DNA from: Paenibacillus oryzisoli
GTDB lineage: Bacteria > Bacillota > Bacilli > Paenibacillales > NBRC-103111
Direction of reading: 5' to 3'
Assembly: GCF_001653565.1 (NCBI RefSeq)
Contig: NZ_LYPB01000076.1
Coordinates: forward strand, 297,628-361,627
DNA length: 64,000 nt
Shown here piece after piece: positions 15,751-24,607 of the stretch. The position numbers and the translations under genes were made by a program. The notes beneath the pieces were generated by a model that made no database searches, was not told the origin of the DNA, and was given only the letters and a program-made list of their open reading frames with translations. Position 1 is the stretch's first letter. Each line of letters starts with the position of its first letter.

Positions 15751-18123
15751 ATGGGGAAACAAAAACTTGTCTTAATCGGAAACGGTATGGCTGGCGTACG
15801 CTGTATAGAAGAAATCCTTGCCATAGCGCCAGATCGATTCGATATTACGATTTTCGGCAGTGAGCCGCATCCGAATTATAATCGCATTATGTTATCGAAA
15901 GTGCTGCAGGGAAGCACAACGGTGAATGATATTACCATGAATGATTGGCAATGGTATCAAGATAAAGGGATTACACTTTATGCTGGGGACTCTGTAGTTC
16001 ATATCGATACTGCCAAGCGGAAAGTTGTGAGTGAAAAAGGAAAGATTGTTGCGTATGACCAATTGATTCTTGCAACTGGTTCGTTACCATTCATGCTGCC
16101 GCTTCCAGGGGCGGATAAACCGGGTGTAACGGCATTCCGCGATATTAAAGATTGTAATAAAATGGTAGAAGCATCCAAGAAATATAAGAAAGCCGTTGTT
16201 ATTGGCGGAGGCTTACTCGGACTTGAAGCTGCTCGCGGTTTGCTTAATCTGGGTATGGATGTTCATGTCGTTCATATCTTCCACCATCTGATGGAGCGTC
16301 AACTCAGTCCAACTTCAGCAGGGATGCTGCGCAGAGAGCTGGAGAAACAAGGAATGAAATTCCTTCTAGAGAAGCAGACGGAGAAAATTCTTGGCAAGAA
16401 GCGAGTAGAGGGTCTTCTATTTAAGGATGGCAGCAAAGTGGAAGCCGATCTAATTGTTATTGCAGTCGGTGTACGACCTAATATAAAGCTTGCAGCAGAT
16501 AGTGGGATTGAAACGAATCGTGCTATTATGGTCAATGACTATATGGAAACGAGTGTGCCAGGCGTGTATGCAGTCGGGGAATGCGCGGAGCATCGTAATA
16601 CGGTCTATGGGTTGGTAGCCCCGCTATATGAGCAAGGTAAAGTATTGGCTAAAAAGATTTGCGACGTGGAGACCGAAGGCTATCAAGGTTCAATTCTGTA
16701 TTCCCAATTAAAAGTATCAGGTGTTGAAGTATTCTCAGCAGGAGAAATTCGCGATTCCGAGATTACAACGTCTCTGAAAGTGATTGATGGAATCAAAAAC
16801 ACATATAAGAAAATTGCTGTGCGCAATAATAAAATCGTAGGGGCCGTTCTCTTCGGAGACAGCAGCGAGGGCAACAAATTACTCGGCTATATCAAGCAAC
16901 AGGCGGACGTGTCCGTGTTGGAGGAAGCATCAGCCGTAGGCGGCGGGGGAGATGAAGCCTATGCGGCTTCACTGGCGCTAACGGCCACCGTGTGCTCTTG
17001 CAACGGTGTAACGAAGGGCGGCATCCTCGATGCGGTACGTGACAACGGATGCGCAACTGTCGAGGATATTCGCGCGTGCACGCGCGCATCGAGCACCTGC
17101 GGTGGCTGCAAGCCGCTCGTATCGGCGATGCTCCAGCTGGCGCTGCAGAGCCAGGACACGCCGGCTGCGCCGAAGGAAACCGTGTGCGGGTGCACAACGC
17201 ACAGCCATGACGAGCTGCGCGACGCTATGCGCAGCGCAAGCTTCAAGACCGCGAATGAAGCGATGCATGCGCTTGGCTGGAAGGCGGACGGCTGCGCGAT
17301 ATGCCGTCCGGCCATGCAGTACTATCTCGGCCAGGCACGAGGTGCTGCCGCCGAAGAGGCTGAATCCAAGTTCCTGGATTCAGCAGCGAGCCTGCTCGCC
17401 GATGGCACGTACGCCATCACGCCGCGCATGTATGGCGGCGTCACGAATGCCGAGCAGTTGAGGCTTCTTGCCGACGTGATCGATAAATATCACGTCCCGG
17501 TAGTGAAACTAACCGGCGGCGCGCATCTCGATCTCCTCGGTATTGCCGAGGAGCAAGTTGGCGCCATCGGTGCAGAGATGGGTCACCTAGCGTCGACGAC
17601 GCCTTCTTATGGTAGAAAGATCACGACTGTTGCAACATGCTCAGGTAAAGATTATGATCGGAGTGCAATGCAAGATTCGATTCGAATGGGGATTCTTCTC
17701 GAACAGCGATTGGAACATATGCAACTGCCAACGGGGGTAAGTGCTGCGGTTTCCGCGAGTCCCTTGCACCGAGCGGGCACTCTTGCCAAAGACTTAGGAC
17801 TAGTAGGAGTCCCAGGAGGCTGGGAAATCTATGTCGGAGGCAGTGCCGGAACGAAACTTCGGCAAGCTGAGCTGTTCTGTACGGAAGCCAATGAGGAGAA
17901 CGTGCTAGATCTAGCAACCGCATTTCTACAATGGTACCGAGAAGAAGCTAATTTCGGTGAAACAACAAGTCAATGGGTTGAACGAATTGGGATAACGCAG
18001 TTACGTGAACAGTTATTCAATCTGACCACTCGAATGGAGCTGCTTCGCAGATGGCAGGTTGAAAGCAGGTTGATAGAACCACAGCAAGTAAATTCGCAGC
18101 CCACAGCTGCATTGGTCAGGTGA
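15751..18123 (+). CDS. nasB: Assimilatory nitrate reductase electron-transfer subunit, NirB-like
   Basis: A 790-aa NirB-like flavoprotein that should pass NAD(P)H electrons to NasC. FAD/NAD domains (GNGMAG, VVIGGGLLGLEAARG) and two BFD 2Fe-2S domains (CSCNGVTKG, TCGGCKP; CGCTTHSHD, GCAICRP) are intact. The siroheme-like C-terminal domain has lost cluster ligands: CVGSTFC of nasD corresponds to CSGKDYD, and CPRNC to SPLHR, so it cannot be a nitrite reductase. TGGAGG lies 9 nt before the ATG at 15751, preferred over the ATG at 15733, which overlaps nothing useful. Bases about 16890-17600 are much more GC-rich (60-70% in several 60-nt lines) than the rest. Confidence 0.87.
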   Translation: MGKQKLVLIGNGMAGVRCIEEILAIAPDRFDITIFGSEPHPNYNRIMLSKVLQGSTTVNDITMNDWQWYQDKGITLYAGDSVVHIDTAKRKVVSEKGKIVAYDQLILATGSLPFMLPLPGADKPGVTAFRDIKDCNKMVEASKKYKKAVVIGGGLLGLEAARGLLNLGMDVHVVHIFHHLMERQLSPTSAGMLRRELEKQGMKFLLEKQTEKILGKKRVEGLLFKDGSKVEADLIVIAVGVRPNIKLAADSGIETNRAIMVNDYMETSVPGVYAVGECAEHRNTVYGLVAPLYEQGKVLAKKICDVETEGYQGSILYSQLKVSGVEVFSAGEIRDSEITTSLKVIDGIKNTYKKIAVRNNKIVGAVLFGDSSEGNKLLGYIKQQADVSVLEEASAVGGGGDEAYAASLALTATVCSCNGVTKGGILDAVRDNGCATVEDIRACTRASSTCGGCKPLVSAMLQLALQSQDTPAAPKETVCGCTTHSHDELRDAMRSASFKTANEAMHALGWKADGCAICRPAMQYYLGQARGAAAEEAESKFLDSAASLLADGTYAITPRMYGGVTNAEQLRLLADVIDKYHVPVVKLTGGAHLDLLGIAEEQVGAIGAEMGHLASTTPSYGRKITTVATCSGKDYDRSAMQDSIRMGILLEQRLEHMQLPTGVSAAVSASPLHRAGTLAKDLGLVGVPGGWEIYVGGSAGTKLRQAELFCTEANEENVLDLATAFLQWYREEANFGETTSQWVERIGITQLREQLFNLTTRMELLRRWQVESRLIEPQQVNSQPTAALVR

Positions 18124-18127
18124 GCTT

Positions 18128-20290
18128 ATGAGTCTATTTGCACAGCAAGATCAAATCGTTGCTACTTCTTTGCATGTGATGGATACGCAGTGCCCGTTTT
18201 GCAGTGTACAGTGTAAGATGCAAGTCATCGAAGATCGCAATGCCTCCAGTGGAAAGTCTGTTTATTCTGTTGTGCCGAAGCCTAATCAAGCCTCAGAAGG
18301 ACGTCTCTGTATCAAAGGCATGAACGCATACCAGCATGTGCTGACAGGTGAACGTTTACTCCATCCGATGATGAAGCGGAATGGTCGTTTCGAGCGGATT
18401 TCCTGGAGCGATGCCTATGAGCTCATCGTAAGTAAGTGTAATGGTCTCCGCGAAACTTATGGTAACCACACGGTAGGTTTATACGGTGGCGGATCGCTTA
18501 CGAACGAATCCGCATATTTATTAGGCAAATTCGCGCGCGTTGCACTGCAAACAAAGTACATCGATTATAATGGAAGATTTTGTATGTCAGCTGCAGCATC
18601 AGCCGGGGTGAAAGTATTCGGGATTGACCGAGGGATAACGAACCAACTATCAGACATTGAATTAGCCGAGTGCATCATTCTTGCAGGAACGAATATTGCG
18701 GAGTGTCAACCGACGCTGATGCCTTATTTTACAAGAGCGAAAGAGAAAGGTGCCATCATCATAACCATCGATCCGCGTGAAACGGGCACCACACGTATCT
18801 CCGATATTCATTTACGTGTGAAACCTGGCATGGATGCGACTTTGGCCAATGGGATGCTCAAAGTGCTGATGGAGGAAAGTTGCTTAGACGAAGAATTTGT
18901 AGCTAATCGGACAACAGGCTTTACGGAATTGAAGGCGCATCTTGAAGCACTGGATATGGAAGAGATCGCCAACCTGACCGGAGTGTCGGCTGCATTGATT
19001 CGTAAGGCTGCACTGAGTTACGGTAAAGCGCAGACGGGTATGGTGTTTACAGCTAGAGGCGTTGAGCAGCAAACGGATGGTCATATGGCCGTTCGCAACT
19101 TCTTGAATCTCGTACTCCTAACTGGTAAAATCGGCAAACCCGGCTGCGGCTATGGGGCTGTTACAGGACAAGGGAACGGCCAGGGCGGTAGAGAACATGG
19201 TCAAAAAGCGGATCAGCTTCCAGGTTACCGACTGATTGAGAATCCCGCGGATCGCGCGTATGTCGCAGGTGTTTGGGGCATAGATCCGAGCGAGTTGCCC
19301 GGTAAAGGCGTGTCTGCTTACGAAATGATGGAGAAAATTCATGAGCAGGAGATTCGCGCGTTACTCGTAATGGGATCGAATCCGCTTGTTTCGAATCCGA
19401 ACGCGAACTTCGTCGAAGAAGGGTTGAAGAAGCTCGACTTCCTTGTTGTTGCAGACTTCCTCATCTCGGAAACGGCCCAGTTAGCTGATTTGATATTACC
19501 GGTAACGGCTTATTTAGAGAATGCCGGTACGTTGACTAACTTGGAGGGACGCGTACTACTGAGAGAAGCTGGTCGTGCTGCTCCCGGTGAAGCTAAGCAT
19601 GATTGGCAGGTGCTATGTGAGCTTGCAGAGCAGTTTGGGCGAGGTCAATTTTTTCGATTTGAACATGTGGAAGAAGTCTTTAACGAGCTTCGACTCGCAA
19701 GTCGTGGTGGAACTGCAGACTATTATGGCATTACCTATTCGCGATTGCGGAAGGAAGAAGGCGTCTATTGGCCTTGTCCGGAAGTGGAGCATCCAGGGGC
19801 CAAACGCTTATTCGAATCCTCATTTCCACTTCCAGCGGGAAGAGCGCTACTCACAACCGTGGAGAATCATCTGCCCAAAGAGCAAACCAGTGCAGATTTC
19901 CCGCTGTATTTGACCACTGGCCGCGTGCTTGTGCATTATTTAACAGGTGTGCAGACTCGCAAAAGTCCAGCGTTAGCTGCAAGAGACGTAGAGTCTTTCA
20001 TGGAGATCCATCCTAGAACGGCGAAGAAAAACCATATCGAAGATGGGACACTTGTGAAGTTGACATCCAAACGCGGTGAGATTTATGTGCGTAGTCGGTT
20101 TAGTGATGCGATTCGGGAAGACACTGTCTTCGTTCCGATGCATTGGGGCGATACGCAGAACGTCAATAAATTAACGAATGATGCTCTCGATCCAACTTGC
20201 AAAATGCCTGGGTTTAAAGTTTGTGCGGTCCAGGTAAGTCCGTTAGTATCTGAATATGTATACAAAATAAACGGATACGCCGTCCTTTGA
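18128..20290 (+). CDS. nasC: Assimilatory nitrate reductase catalytic subunit
   Basis: A cytoplasmic molybdopterin (bis-MGD) oxidoreductase of 720 aa that reduces nitrate to nitrite. An N-terminal 4Fe-4S motif is seen at Cys22-X2-Cys25-X3-Cys29 and Cys61 (CPFCSVQC, LCIKG), followed by the Mo-cofactor domains (GNGQGGREHGQKADQLPGY, MGSNPLVSNPN) and a C-terminal dinucleotide-binding domain (TTGRVLVHYLTGVQTRKS). It starts 4 nt after nasB with AGGTGAG upstream, so it is tightly coupled. It is the last gene of the operon before the terminator at 20365-20408. No Tat signal, in keeping with an assimilatory enzyme. Confidence 0.92.
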   Translation: MSLFAQQDQIVATSLHVMDTQCPFCSVQCKMQVIEDRNASSGKSVYSVVPKPNQASEGRLCIKGMNAYQHVLTGERLLHPMMKRNGRFERISWSDAYELIVSKCNGLRETYGNHTVGLYGGGSLTNESAYLLGKFARVALQTKYIDYNGRFCMSAAASAGVKVFGIDRGITNQLSDIELAECIILAGTNIAECQPTLMPYFTRAKEKGAIIITIDPRETGTTRISDIHLRVKPGMDATLANGMLKVLMEESCLDEEFVANRTTGFTELKAHLEALDMEEIANLTGVSAALIRKAALSYGKAQTGMVFTARGVEQQTDGHMAVRNFLNLVLLTGKIGKPGCGYGAVTGQGNGQGGREHGQKADQLPGYRLIENPADRAYVAGVWGIDPSELPGKGVSAYEMMEKIHEQEIRALLVMGSNPLVSNPNANFVEEGLKKLDFLVVADFLISETAQLADLILPVTAYLENAGTLTNLEGRVLLREAGRAAPGEAKHDWQVLCELAEQFGRGQFFRFEHVEEVFNELRLASRGGTADYYGITYSRLRKEEGVYWPCPEVEHPGAKRLFESSFPLPAGRALLTTVENHLPKEQTSADFPLYLTTGRVLVHYLTGVQTRKSPALAARDVESFMEIHPRTAKKNHIEDGTLVKLTSKRGEIYVRSRFSDAIREDTVFVPMHWGDTQNVNKLTNDALDPTCKMPGFKVCAVQVSPLVSEYVYKINGYAVL

Positions 20291-20364
20291 AGGACAGGAG
20301 CGTTTATCTAGAAATTCAGCATAATTAGTAAGTAAAACTTATAAATTCTGATATTTAAATGAAT

Positions 20365-20408
20365 AACCGAACTCGTCGATCTCTTCAAACGATGAGTTCG
20401 GTTTCTTT
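20365..20408. terminator. Terminator between nas operon and YheC/D gene
   Basis: CCGAACTC-G-TCG pairs with CGA-T-GAGTTCGG around an 11-nt loop, followed by TTTCTTT. It serves the nas operon and, on the other strand, the convergent ATP-grasp gene whose stop it overlaps. Confidence 0.85.
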
Positions 20409-21441
20409 ATGATTGAGTAAGATGATAAGCATATTCCATGGGTTTGCGATACAAATCCTTTAATTTAAATCCCTTTAGATCCTCATATATACTTTTTTGA
20501 GGCATGCCGTTAAGTTCAATAATCCATAATTTACTTTGTTTGTCCAGTACAAAATCCACGCTCAATTCTCCTAAATTTCCCATGAGAGTCTCTGCTTCTT
20601 GAGCGGCGATAACACTAACATCATTCAAAGATTGTAGGATTTCATTTGCTTTTTCTGACGCATATAGTCGATGGAGAATTTCGGCTACCTCATAGACACT
20701 TTCACACATACTCGTGTTAAAGTAATGTTCGTGTGCCACTCTACAAGCGATGCTGGCAATCTTCCATTGACCAACTTTTCCCTTCTGAACAAGAACCCGG
20801 ATGTCAAAATATTGACGGTCCAGTCGACTCATTTGAATCCCTTCTTGGACCAAATAGGTCTTTTGTCCGAGAATCTCATCTAGCTTTTCTTGAATACTTT
20901 CATTTTTCCTACAAATAATTCTTGGTGCTAAACTGTGTAAGGAAATGTGAATATCTCCATTCTCTAGGCGATCAATTCGATAGACAGACGTACCTCTAGA
21001 TCCATAAATCGGTTTTATAAAGAGAAGATTATTTACCTCTAATTGTTCTGCTAGGTTCACTTCATGATATTGAAATGTACGGGGTACATATTGCGAAAGA
21101 CTCGATTGTTGTAGCTGGTTGTAGATGTCCCACTTATTGAAATGATTAATCGTATTGAAACACATACTTTTACCTATTATTTTCTCCAGACGTTGAATAG
21201 TCATCGAGACTTTGTTGAAACAACGGTTATAAACGACACGTGGAAAAGGAAATATACGTTGTATCCATTTGCCATTTTTCAAGCTGAGTCCACTAATACG
21301 TTGCATTTTCCAACGTATATCTGCTGGAGTGAAAGCGTAAAGTCTCAGGTTTTGACTTTGATAACGTTGACAAAGAGCTAAAATTCTTTTTCTACTATTC
21401 CGTTTAGTTACCATAATACCTATCCATAGGCGCTTGTCCAT
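20407..21441 (-). CDS. YheC/YheD-type spore coat-associated ATP-grasp protein
   Basis: A 344-aa protein related to B. subtilis YheC/YheD, endospore coat-associated proteins with an ATP-grasp fold. Visible features: the conserved FNKWDIYNQL segment, a glycine-rich nucleotide loop (FIKPIYGSRGTSVYRI), YFDIRVLVQKGKVGQWKI, and the metal-binding tail LWIIELNGMPQKSIY. The frame runs to 21468, but AGGGAG lies 7 nt before the ATG at 21441. It is divergent from the collagen-like gene, another spore-surface component. The ligase reaction is unknown. Confidence 0.82.
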   Translation of the reverse strand: MDKRLWIGIMVTKRNSRKRILALCQRYQSQNLRLYAFTPADIRWKMQRISGLSLKNGKWIQRIFPFPRVVYNRCFNKVSMTIQRLEKIIGKSMCFNTINHFNKWDIYNQLQQSSLSQYVPRTFQYHEVNLAEQLEVNNLLFIKPIYGSRGTSVYRIDRLENGDIHISLHSLAPRIICRKNESIQEKLDEILGQKTYLVQEGIQMSRLDRQYFDIRVLVQKGKVGQWKIASIACRVAHEHYFNTSMCESVYEVAEILHRLYASEKANEILQSLNDVSVIAAQEAETLMGNLGELSVDFVLDKQSKLWIIELNGMPQKSIYEDLKGFKLKDLYRKPMEYAYHLTQS

Positions 21442-21648
21442 TCCAACACTCCCTAACCATCGAACCATCTTTAGTAGCTAATGCTAACGCAGTCATTTTG
21501 GTATGGGACAATAACATAGATGAATAGAGTTTTGTGTGAATAAATGGTTCTATTTCCCACTATTTATATTTTGATAGGCATATGCTGTGTCTATCTATTT
21601 AGGCATTTAATATGATGAAATACGTTTAAATAGGGAGATGAGAATAGT

Positions 21649-22650
21649 ATGGGAAAATGTAATTGCCCCCCTGGACCTCCCGGACCAGAAGGTCCACGAG
21701 GTCCCCAAGGACCTGCGGGAACATCAGGGGAAGCAGGTGCTACCGGTGCATCAGGACCTGCAGGATCAGCAGGGTCAACGGGAGCTACAGGGACTATGGG
21801 GCCGGAAGGGCCACGTGGTCAAAGAGGGGAAGAAGGTCGACGAGGGCCTCGAGGGTTTGAAGGTCCAGAGGGACCAGCTGGTGTAGCGGGAGCAACAGGG
21901 GCTACAGGGGCAGGAGCGACGGGAGCAACAGGACCAGAGGGTGGGCCACCGGGACCAACCGGCTCAACTGGTGCAGCGGGAGAAGCGGGACCAACCGGCC
22001 CAACTGGTGCAACGGGCACAGCTGGTACAGCGGGAGCAACAGGCCCAACCGGGTCAACAGGTACAGCAGGAGATGCAGGTCCAACAGGAGCAACGGGAGC
22101 AGCAGGTGCTGGAGGATTAATTCCATTTTCAACGGGTATCATTCTTAGTGGTGCTACAGTCGTATCAGCCGCGCCAATTCTAATGGGATTCGGTAATCGA
22201 ACAGTAGAAGTTATTGATGGTGGTGGAGAATCAACCATGCCACCCGAAGCAGGTGGCTTTGCTTTCCCGATTCCGTTCAATGGAACCGTTCAAAATTTAC
22301 AAATAAGCGCTGAATTGTTGGTTGCTTCAGTAGCTTCGATCAATGTGACACCCCTTGTCTATGATTTCACAGTTTTCAGAGCTCCTTCAGCTCCTAATAA
22401 TGGGGTTAGTCACCTCGCTTCACTTTACTTGACAACTCCACTGACGAGCTCGCTTTCTTTTGGAGGTCCTGGTAATACGGTTATTGCCGGTAATTTCTAT
22501 GCAGCAACTAATATTAATCTCGGTTCATTAGGTGTCGTAGCAGGTGATCGTATTGGTATACGAATAAGGACGAATGTAGCGTCTGATCCTTCAGCAGCTG
22601 ATATTACGCAACTCTCGTTTAGTGCCTCTCTATCATATACGCCTAGTTAA
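21649..22650 (+). CDS. Collagen-like repeat protein with BclA/BclB-like C-terminal domain
   Basis: A 333-aa protein. A short N-terminus (MGKCNCPP) leads straight into about 45 Gly-X-Y triplets (residues about 8-155), first GPP/GPR-rich then GAT/GPT-rich, the threonine-rich part being typical of glycosylated exosporium fibres. Residues about 160-333 form a beta-rich domain starting GGLIPFSTG, resembling the C-terminal trimerising domain of Bacillus exosporium glycoproteins. There is no signal peptide, as usual for mother-cell-made spore-surface proteins. The start has GGGAGATGAG upstream. The two cysteines at residues 4 and 6 may cross-link it. Confidence 0.85.
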   Translation: MGKCNCPPGPPGPEGPRGPQGPAGTSGEAGATGASGPAGSAGSTGATGTMGPEGPRGQRGEEGRRGPRGFEGPEGPAGVAGATGATGAGATGATGPEGGPPGPTGSTGAAGEAGPTGPTGATGTAGTAGATGPTGSTGTAGDAGPTGATGAAGAGGLIPFSTGIILSGATVVSAAPILMGFGNRTVEVIDGGGESTMPPEAGGFAFPIPFNGTVQNLQISAELLVASVASINVTPLVYDFTVFRAPSAPNNGVSHLASLYLTTPLTSSLSFGGPGNTVIAGNFYAATNINLGSLGVVAGDRIGIRIRTNVASDPSAADITQLSFSASLSYTPS

Positions 22651-22706
22651 AACAACGTAACCATAACCATGTTAGATTATGTTCAGTTTATAGACCGTCC
22701 TAATAT

Positions 22707-22731
22707 GCTGCCTTGTGCAGCTTATTTTTTT
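22707..22731 (+). terminator. Short terminator after collagen-like gene
   Basis: GCTGC-5-GCAGC, then TTA and seven T. The stem is only 5 bp, so it is weak. Confidence 0.5.
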
Positions 22732-22846
22732 GCCGTTGTATTATCATTTTTGCTGCTAGTAGAAGCGAATGAATACGTACTAGAGAATAGGGGAAGATAA
22801 TCGTTGGCTTGGTGATGCTCGTATTGTATATATAAGGAGAATGATT

Positions 22847-23620
22847 ATGGGAAAGCTTGATGGTAAAGTTGCGCTCATTACAGGAGGAAGCAGTGGAATC
22901 GGTTTGTCTGCTACTCAACTGTTTATTGCAGAAGGTGCGAAAGTTGTGATTACAGGTCGGAATCAAACGACGTTAGACAATGTGGCGAAGGAACTGGGTG
23001 CACATGTCGTTGTTGTTCAAGCGGATGCGGCTGATCAAGTCAGCATGGAACAGGCAGTGGCCAAGACTATCGCAGCCTTCGGGAGACTTGACATTGTGTA
23101 TGCGAATGCAGGTATTGCATCCCCTACACCATTAGGAAGTACTGAGCTATCGGTTTTCGAAGAAGTGCTTCAGGTGAACGTAACTGGCGTCTTCTTCACC
23201 GTACAAGCTGCTTTACCTCATTTGAATGAAGGGGCTTCCGTTATATTGACGGGCTCAACACGTGCAACCGACGGTGCTCCAGTAAGAGCAGCATATGCGG
23301 CTAGCAAAGGAGCCATCAGCTCCATGGCAAGAGTTTTCGTATCCGAGCTTTCTCCAAAAGGTATCCGAGTAAACACCGTGGTGCCCGGGGCGACACGTAC
23401 AACCATTTGGAAGAAAACGACCCCTGAAGAAACCGCTAAGTTAGAAGCATCACAAGCTCGAACGATACCGCTCAACCGTATGGGAGATCCAAGGGAAATT
23501 GCGAATGTGGCCTTGTTCCTTGCCTCAGACGAGTCTTCATTCGTTCAAGGAGCAGAGATTACAGTAGATGGGGGAGCTCGCTCGGCTCCATTCGGAGCAC
23601 CTATTTATCGTGAAGGATAA
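22847..23620 (+). CDS. SDR family oxidoreductase
   Basis: A classical 257-aa short-chain dehydrogenase: cofactor loop TGGSSGIG, NAG in YANAGIA, catalytic Ser in LTGSTRA and Tyr-X3-Lys in YAASK. Arg after the beta-2 strand (ITGRNQTT) suggests NADP preference. AAGGAGA abuts the ATG at 22841, so the ATG at 22847, 6 nt away, is preferred. A second SDR gene follows 32 nt downstream, likely in the same transcript. Substrate unknown. Confidence 0.87.
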   Translation: MGKLDGKVALITGGSSGIGLSATQLFIAEGAKVVITGRNQTTLDNVAKELGAHVVVVQADAADQVSMEQAVAKTIAAFGRLDIVYANAGIASPTPLGSTELSVFEEVLQVNVTGVFFTVQAALPHLNEGASVILTGSTRATDGAPVRAAYAASKGAISSMARVFVSELSPKGIRVNTVVPGATRTTIWKKTTPEETAKLEASQARTIPLNRMGDPREIANVALFLASDESSFVQGAEITVDGGARSAPFGAPIYREG

Positions 23621-23652
23621 TTCACGTACAAACCAGAGATATGGAGGCTACG

Positions 23653-24417
23653 ATGGGAATACTTGAGAATAAGATCGTTCTAATCACTGGCACAGGTGGA
23701 GGGCTTGGACGCGCAGCAGCGCTTACATTCGCCAGAGAAGGAGCTAAGGTAGTTGGATGTGATATTAATGTTAATGCAAACAACGAAACAGTTGAGCTAA
23801 TACGCAGCTCCGGTGGTGAAATGAAGGGTATTGCACCTGTAGATCTAACGGATCCCGAACAGGCAAGGAAAATGGTTGAGGATGCCGTGGTTGCTTATAA
23901 CGGGTTAGATGTTGTGTATAATAACGCGGCGATCCAACGATTCGGTCCGATGCCTGAATTCTCGATTGAAGACTGGCGTGTGACCATAGCCGGTGAACTC
24001 GACATTCCATTCTTCGTGTCGAAATATGCATGGCCGCATCTGGTTCAGCGGGGTGGTGGGGTCATCATCAACGTTGCGTCCTTAGCAGGAATTATTGCTG
24101 GTGAGACCCCTCCGATGGTCGGTCACTGCGCAGCGAAAGCAGGCGTTATTGCTATGACGCGTCAATTCGCACTTGAAGGTGCACCTCATGGAATCCGTGC
24201 TGTGGCGATCAGTCCTGGTCCGTTCTTGACACCTGCCAGTGACCGTGACTTAGGCGATAATCAAGCGGCGAGGGATGCGATAACCAAAAAAACGCTTCTC
24301 AAGCGCTTTGGTCAACCTGAAGAGCTCGTGGAACTCGCGGCTTTCATTGCTTCGGATCGAGCATCGTATATTACGGGTGCCAACTTTCCGGTAGATGGTG
24401 GTGCGTCTGCTTGGTAA
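23653..24417 (+). CDS. SDR family protein with His at the catalytic Tyr position
   Basis: A 254-aa SDR with intact cofactor loop TGTGGGLG, Asp after beta-2 (GCDINVNA, suggesting NAD), YNNAA and catalytic-Ser region NVASLAG. The Tyr-X3-Lys motif reads HCAAK (codon CAC at 24124-24126), so the usual catalytic Tyr is replaced. GGAGG lies 5 nt before the ATG at 23653; the upstream ATG at 23641 overlaps it and is rejected. It is the second gene of an SDR pair. It may act in a different way or be inactive. Confidence 0.83.
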   Translation: MGILENKIVLITGTGGGLGRAAALTFAREGAKVVGCDINVNANNETVELIRSSGGEMKGIAPVDLTDPEQARKMVEDAVVAYNGLDVVYNNAAIQRFGPMPEFSIEDWRVTIAGELDIPFFVSKYAWPHLVQRGGGVIINVASLAGIIAGETPPMVGHCAAKAGVIAMTRQFALEGAPHGIRAVAISPGPFLTPASDRDLGDNQAARDAITKKTLLKRFGQPEELVELAAFIASDRASYITGANFPVDGGASAW

Positions 24418-24457
24418 GTGGTTTCAAACGCATTCCAATATAACCGTAATGATGGAA

Positions 24458-24488
24458 GGGCTGGCTACATGTCAGCTCTTCTTTTTTA
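24458..24488 (+). terminator. Terminator after SDR pair
   Basis: GGGCTGGC-5-GTCAGCTC (two wobbles), then TTCTTTTTT. Confidence 0.72.
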
Positions 24489-24494
24489 TTGGAG

Positions 24495-24523
24495 TTGACA
24501 AGAACAGAAATCGCAAATATCCT
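24495..24523 (+). promoter_or_regulatory. Promoter of the luciferase-like monooxygenase gene
   Basis: Perfect -35 TTGACA, 17-bp spacer, TATCCT, followed by an AT-only stretch (24524-24550). The start codon is 85 nt further on. Confidence 0.7.
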
Positions 24524-24607
24524 ATTATTATAATATATATTATTATTATAAATATCAATAGAGTTAATTATATTTTCTATACATCGCTTATTAGGAGATG
24601 ATTCGAA

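Noticed and set aside
16892-17315. Several overlapping minus-strand and alternate-frame ORFs across nasB
   Set aside because: They coincide with the GC-rich patch, where stop codons are rare, and have no ribosome binding sites; nasB itself is intact and recognisable.
15751-18123. Calling this gene a second nitrite reductase
   Set aside because: Three of four siroheme/4Fe-4S cysteines are missing and it sits directly before nasC, so the NasB electron-transfer role fits better.
21638-22280. Alternate-frame ORFs on both strands over the collagen repeats
   Set aside because: The triplet repeats keep all frames open; only the plus-strand Gly-X-Y frame has a proper start and a folded C-terminal domain.
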